A stretch of 14,013 bases of DNA from NCBI GenBank assembly GCA_938008665.1, contig CALLKA010000087.1, positions 1 through 14,013 on the forward strand. The letters are read 5' to 3'. This DNA is from an uncultured Bacteroidota bacterium. GTDB taxonomy: Bacteria > Bacteroidota > Bacteroidia > Chitinophagales > Chitinophagaceae. The number at the start of each line of letters is the position of its first letter. The first letter of the stretch is position 1. Positions 12,306 through 14,013 of this stretch are shown piece by piece. The notes below the pieces were generated by a model. That model made no database searches, was not told where the DNA came from, and saw only the letters and a program-made list of their open reading frames with translations. The position numbers and the translations under genes are program-made.

Positions 12306-13307
12306 ATGCACCAACAGATTCACCAACAAATAGCTGAAAACTTATTAGACAACTACCAGGGGCAGGAGCCATTGGCCAATTATTTAAAGAAGTACTTTTC
12401 GGCTAATAAAAAACATGGTAGTCGGGATAGAAAAAGCATTTCCGCATTTTGTTATGCCCATTTTAGAGATGGTGAAATTGTTTTCCCCCTTGTGCAAAAT
12501 GTATCCTCGGAAATAAATGTGAAACAATTTGTCGCATCCCATCAGGAGCAGCCCTTGTTGTTTATACGGGTACGTCCTTGGCAAAGAGAAAAAGTAATTC
12601 CAAAACTAATTGCGGCACAAATTACTTATCAGGAAATTACGCCCACCACTTTTGCTTTCGTTAATACCACTTCACTTCAAAATGTATTGGAGTTAAATAA
12701 GGAAGTGGTGATCCAGGATATAAATTCACAAGCACTTGCTTCCCTGCTTGCACTCGTGCCAACGAGTATGGATCAGGTGTTAAATGTTTGGGATGCCTGC
12801 GCTGCAAGTGGCGGAAAATCTATTTTAATGTTTGATTATTTAGCAAATATTAAAATTCATGTTACAGATATTCGAGAATCTATTTTACATAATTGTGAAA
12901 AACGATTAGCGGAAGCAGGCATCAGGCCTTCTTCTGTGCAAGTGGTGGATTTGGTTTATCCATTTGAAATAAAGAAACAATTCGATTTTATTTTTGCGGA
13001 TGTGCCTTGTTCTGGAAGCGGCACTTGGGGTAGGACACCTGAACAATTAAAATATTTTAAACAGGAGCAACTTAATAACTATATGGAGTTGCAAGGAAAA
13101 ATTATTGAAAATTTAATTCCAGCTTTAAAGCTGCATGGGCATTTGTTATACGCCACTTGTTCTGTATATCAAGATGAAAACGAAAATAATATAGCCAAGT
13201 TATTAGCTACTGGTAAATTTAAAGTGGTGAAACAACAATACTTTAAAGGATACGACAAACAAGCCGATACTTTGTTTGGTGCTTTACTTGAAAAAATCGC
13301 GGATTAA
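12306..13307 (+). CDS. RsmB/NOP family RNA (cytosine-5-)-methyltransferase
   Basis: From the ATG at 12306, 333 residues. The C-terminal half is a Rossmann-fold SAM methyltransferase: WDACAASGGKS (162-172) is motif I, VTDIRESIL (186-194) holds the SAM-ribose acid, FADVPCSGSGTWGRTPE (230-246) is motif IV with C235, and LLYATCSVYQDENE (280-293) is motif VI with the nucleophile C285. Both cysteines of the m5C mechanism are present. The N terminus keeps a shortened helical region (NYLKKYFSANKKHGSRDRKSISAFCYAHFR) like the NusB-like part of RsmB, and the protein is about 100 residues shorter than E. coli RsmB. The target is probably rRNA, but the site (such as 16S C967) cannot be assigned. The frame opens at a TTG at 12276 that is part of the -7 box, so the ATG is preferred. 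It converges on mnmA with a 4-base gap. Confidence 0.9.
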   Translation: MHQQIHQQIAENLLDNYQGQEPLANYLKKYFSANKKHGSRDRKSISAFCYAHFRDGEIVFPLVQNVSSEINVKQFVASHQEQPLLFIRVRPWQREKVIPKLIAAQITYQEITPTTFAFVNTTSLQNVLELNKEVVIQDINSQALASLLALVPTSMDQVLNVWDACAASGGKSILMFDYLANIKIHVTDIRESILHNCEKRLAEAGIRPSSVQVVDLVYPFEIKKQFDFIFADVPCSGSGTWGRTPEQLKYFKQEQLNNYMELQGKIIENLIPALKLHGHLLYATCSVYQDENENNIAKLLATGKFKVVKQQYFKGYDKQADTLFGALLEKIAD

Positions 13308-13311
13308 TTGA

Positions 13312-14013
13312 TTAGCGGTTTGCGGTTAATTGGCCACTTTGAATAATACCGCCTGCAACCACATCATCCCCTTCATAAAAAACAGCGCTTTGTCCTGGTG
13401 CAATGCTTTTTACATTTTCGTAAAATCTTGCTTGAACGCCATTGTCCGTATTGGATAAAGTGCATAATGCACCTGAATCGTGGTATCTAATTTTTGCCAT
13501 CACATCCATAGATTCTGATAAATGATCATATTTTATCCAATTCAATTTAGCGACCATCATATCGTTTTTGTCTAAGTCAGTTTCTTCACCAATCACAACT
13601 ACATTATTCACTGGATCAATATCGGTCACATAAACGGGATGCCCCATGGCCAATTCCAATCCCTTTCTTTGTCCAATCGTATAAAATGGATAGCCTTTGT
13701 GTTTGCCTAATCTTTTTCCATTGGTGTCTACAAACCAACCTCCATTCACTCTTTCTTCCAATCCATCTACGCGGCGTTTTAAAAATCCACGATAATCGTT
13801 ATCTGGTACAAAACAAATTTCATAGCTCTCGCTTTTCTTAGCTAATTCTGGATAACCCATATCAATAGCCATTTGTCTGATATCAGATTTGTGCATGCCA
13901 CCTAATGGTAAAATAGTTCTACTTAATAAATCCTGATCCACGCCCCATAATACATAACTCTGATCCTTGGTTTCATCTAAGCCTTTAGAAATTACATATC
14001 TACCATTTGTATG
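13312..14013 (-). CDS. mnmA: tRNA-specific 2-thiouridylase MnmA, C-terminal part (5' end off the window)
   Basis: The frame is open to the right edge, giving 233 codons; the N-terminal PP-loop domain (SGGVDS) and first catalytic Cys are outside. Immediately inside the edge is HTNGRYVISKGLDETKDQSYVLWGVDQDLLSRTILPLGGMHKSDIR in MnmA order; the GLDxxKDQSYxLW block is diagnostic. The second catalytic Cys is in SYEICFVPDNDYRGFL (codon at 13813-13815). KGYPFYTIGQRKGL and a C-terminal beta-barrel (YHDSGALCTLS, FYENVKSIAPGQSAVFYEGDDVVAGGII) complete the protein. MnmA uses ATP and relayed sulfur to make 2-thiouridine at wobble position 34 of Lys, Glu and Gln tRNAs. A GTG at 13941 could be mistaken for a start, but conserved sequence continues upstream. 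The gene stops 4 bases from the convergent methyltransferase gene. Confidence 0.95.
   Translation of the reverse strand, partial: HTNGRYVISKGLDETKDQSYVLWGVDQDLLSRTILPLGGMHKSDIRQMAIDMGYPELAKKSESYEICFVPDNDYRGFLKRRVDGLEERVNGGWFVDTNGKRLGKHKGYPFYTIGQRKGLELAMGHPVYVTDIDPVNNVVVIGEETDLDKNDMMVAKLNWIKYDHLSESMDVMAKIRYHDSGALCTLSNTDNGVQARFYENVKSIAPGQSAVFYEGDDVVAGGIIQSGQLTANR

Noticed and set aside
13939..13941. GTG at 13941 as the mnmA start
   Set aside because: The frame remains open to the window edge and encodes the conserved GLDETKDQSYVLW block upstream of it.
1..14013. CRISPR array, insertion sequence, tRNA or rRNA genes
   Set aside because: Reading both strands I found no regularly spaced repeats, transposase-like frames, terminal inverted repeats or tRNA/rRNA-like segments.

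Overview
The window looks like chromosomal DNA of a Bacteroidota bacterium, most likely the Chitinophagaceae (inference). It is AT-rich. Start codons mostly lack Shine-Dalgarno sequences. Several leaders carry the Bacteroidota -7 promoter box TAnnTTTG. The protein variants are of Bacteroidota type: MetX/MetZ methionine synthesis, bS20, a short RsmB-like methyltransferase and a NupG-type MFS permease. I see no tRNA, rRNA, CRISPR array, insertion sequence or phage gene. This is ordinary core chromosome, and the most interesting signals are regulatory.

Bases 1-3812: the C-terminal part of a type I sulfatase (+) converges on two minus-strand genes, a NupG-family MFS permease followed by a Gfo/Idh/MocA oxidoreductase. 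A hairpin terminator at 1104-1137 closes that pair. The three genes are plausibly a small carbohydrate or glycoside utilisation locus, but the substrate is unknown.

Bases 3813-6823: a methionine and thiol block. osmC and metZ run leftward, and metX plus a 58-residue membrane-protein gene run rightward. The osmC and metX promoters form one 17-bp palindrome (5553-5569) of two back-to-back TACCTTTG boxes. MetX would acylate homoserine and MetZ would replace the acyl group with sulfide to give homocysteine.

Bases 6824-9154: a tight, partly overlapping minus-strand operon of surE, a 98-residue membrane protein of unknown function, and lpxB (lipid A disaccharide synthase). The surE/regulator intergenic region holds two copies of ACTAA-N5-TTAGT spaced 22 bp centre to centre, immediately upstream of a LexA-like gene.

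Bases 9155-14013: an HTH plus S24-peptidase regulator with intact self-cleavage residues, ending at a strong terminator; then on the minus strand guaA and rpsT, with the rpsT terminator only about 16 bases before the guaA start codon; a roughly 250-base intergenic region with no recognisable gene; an RsmB/NOP-type RNA m5C methyltransferase (+); and the C-terminal 233 codons of mnmA (-), whose start lies beyond the right edge.
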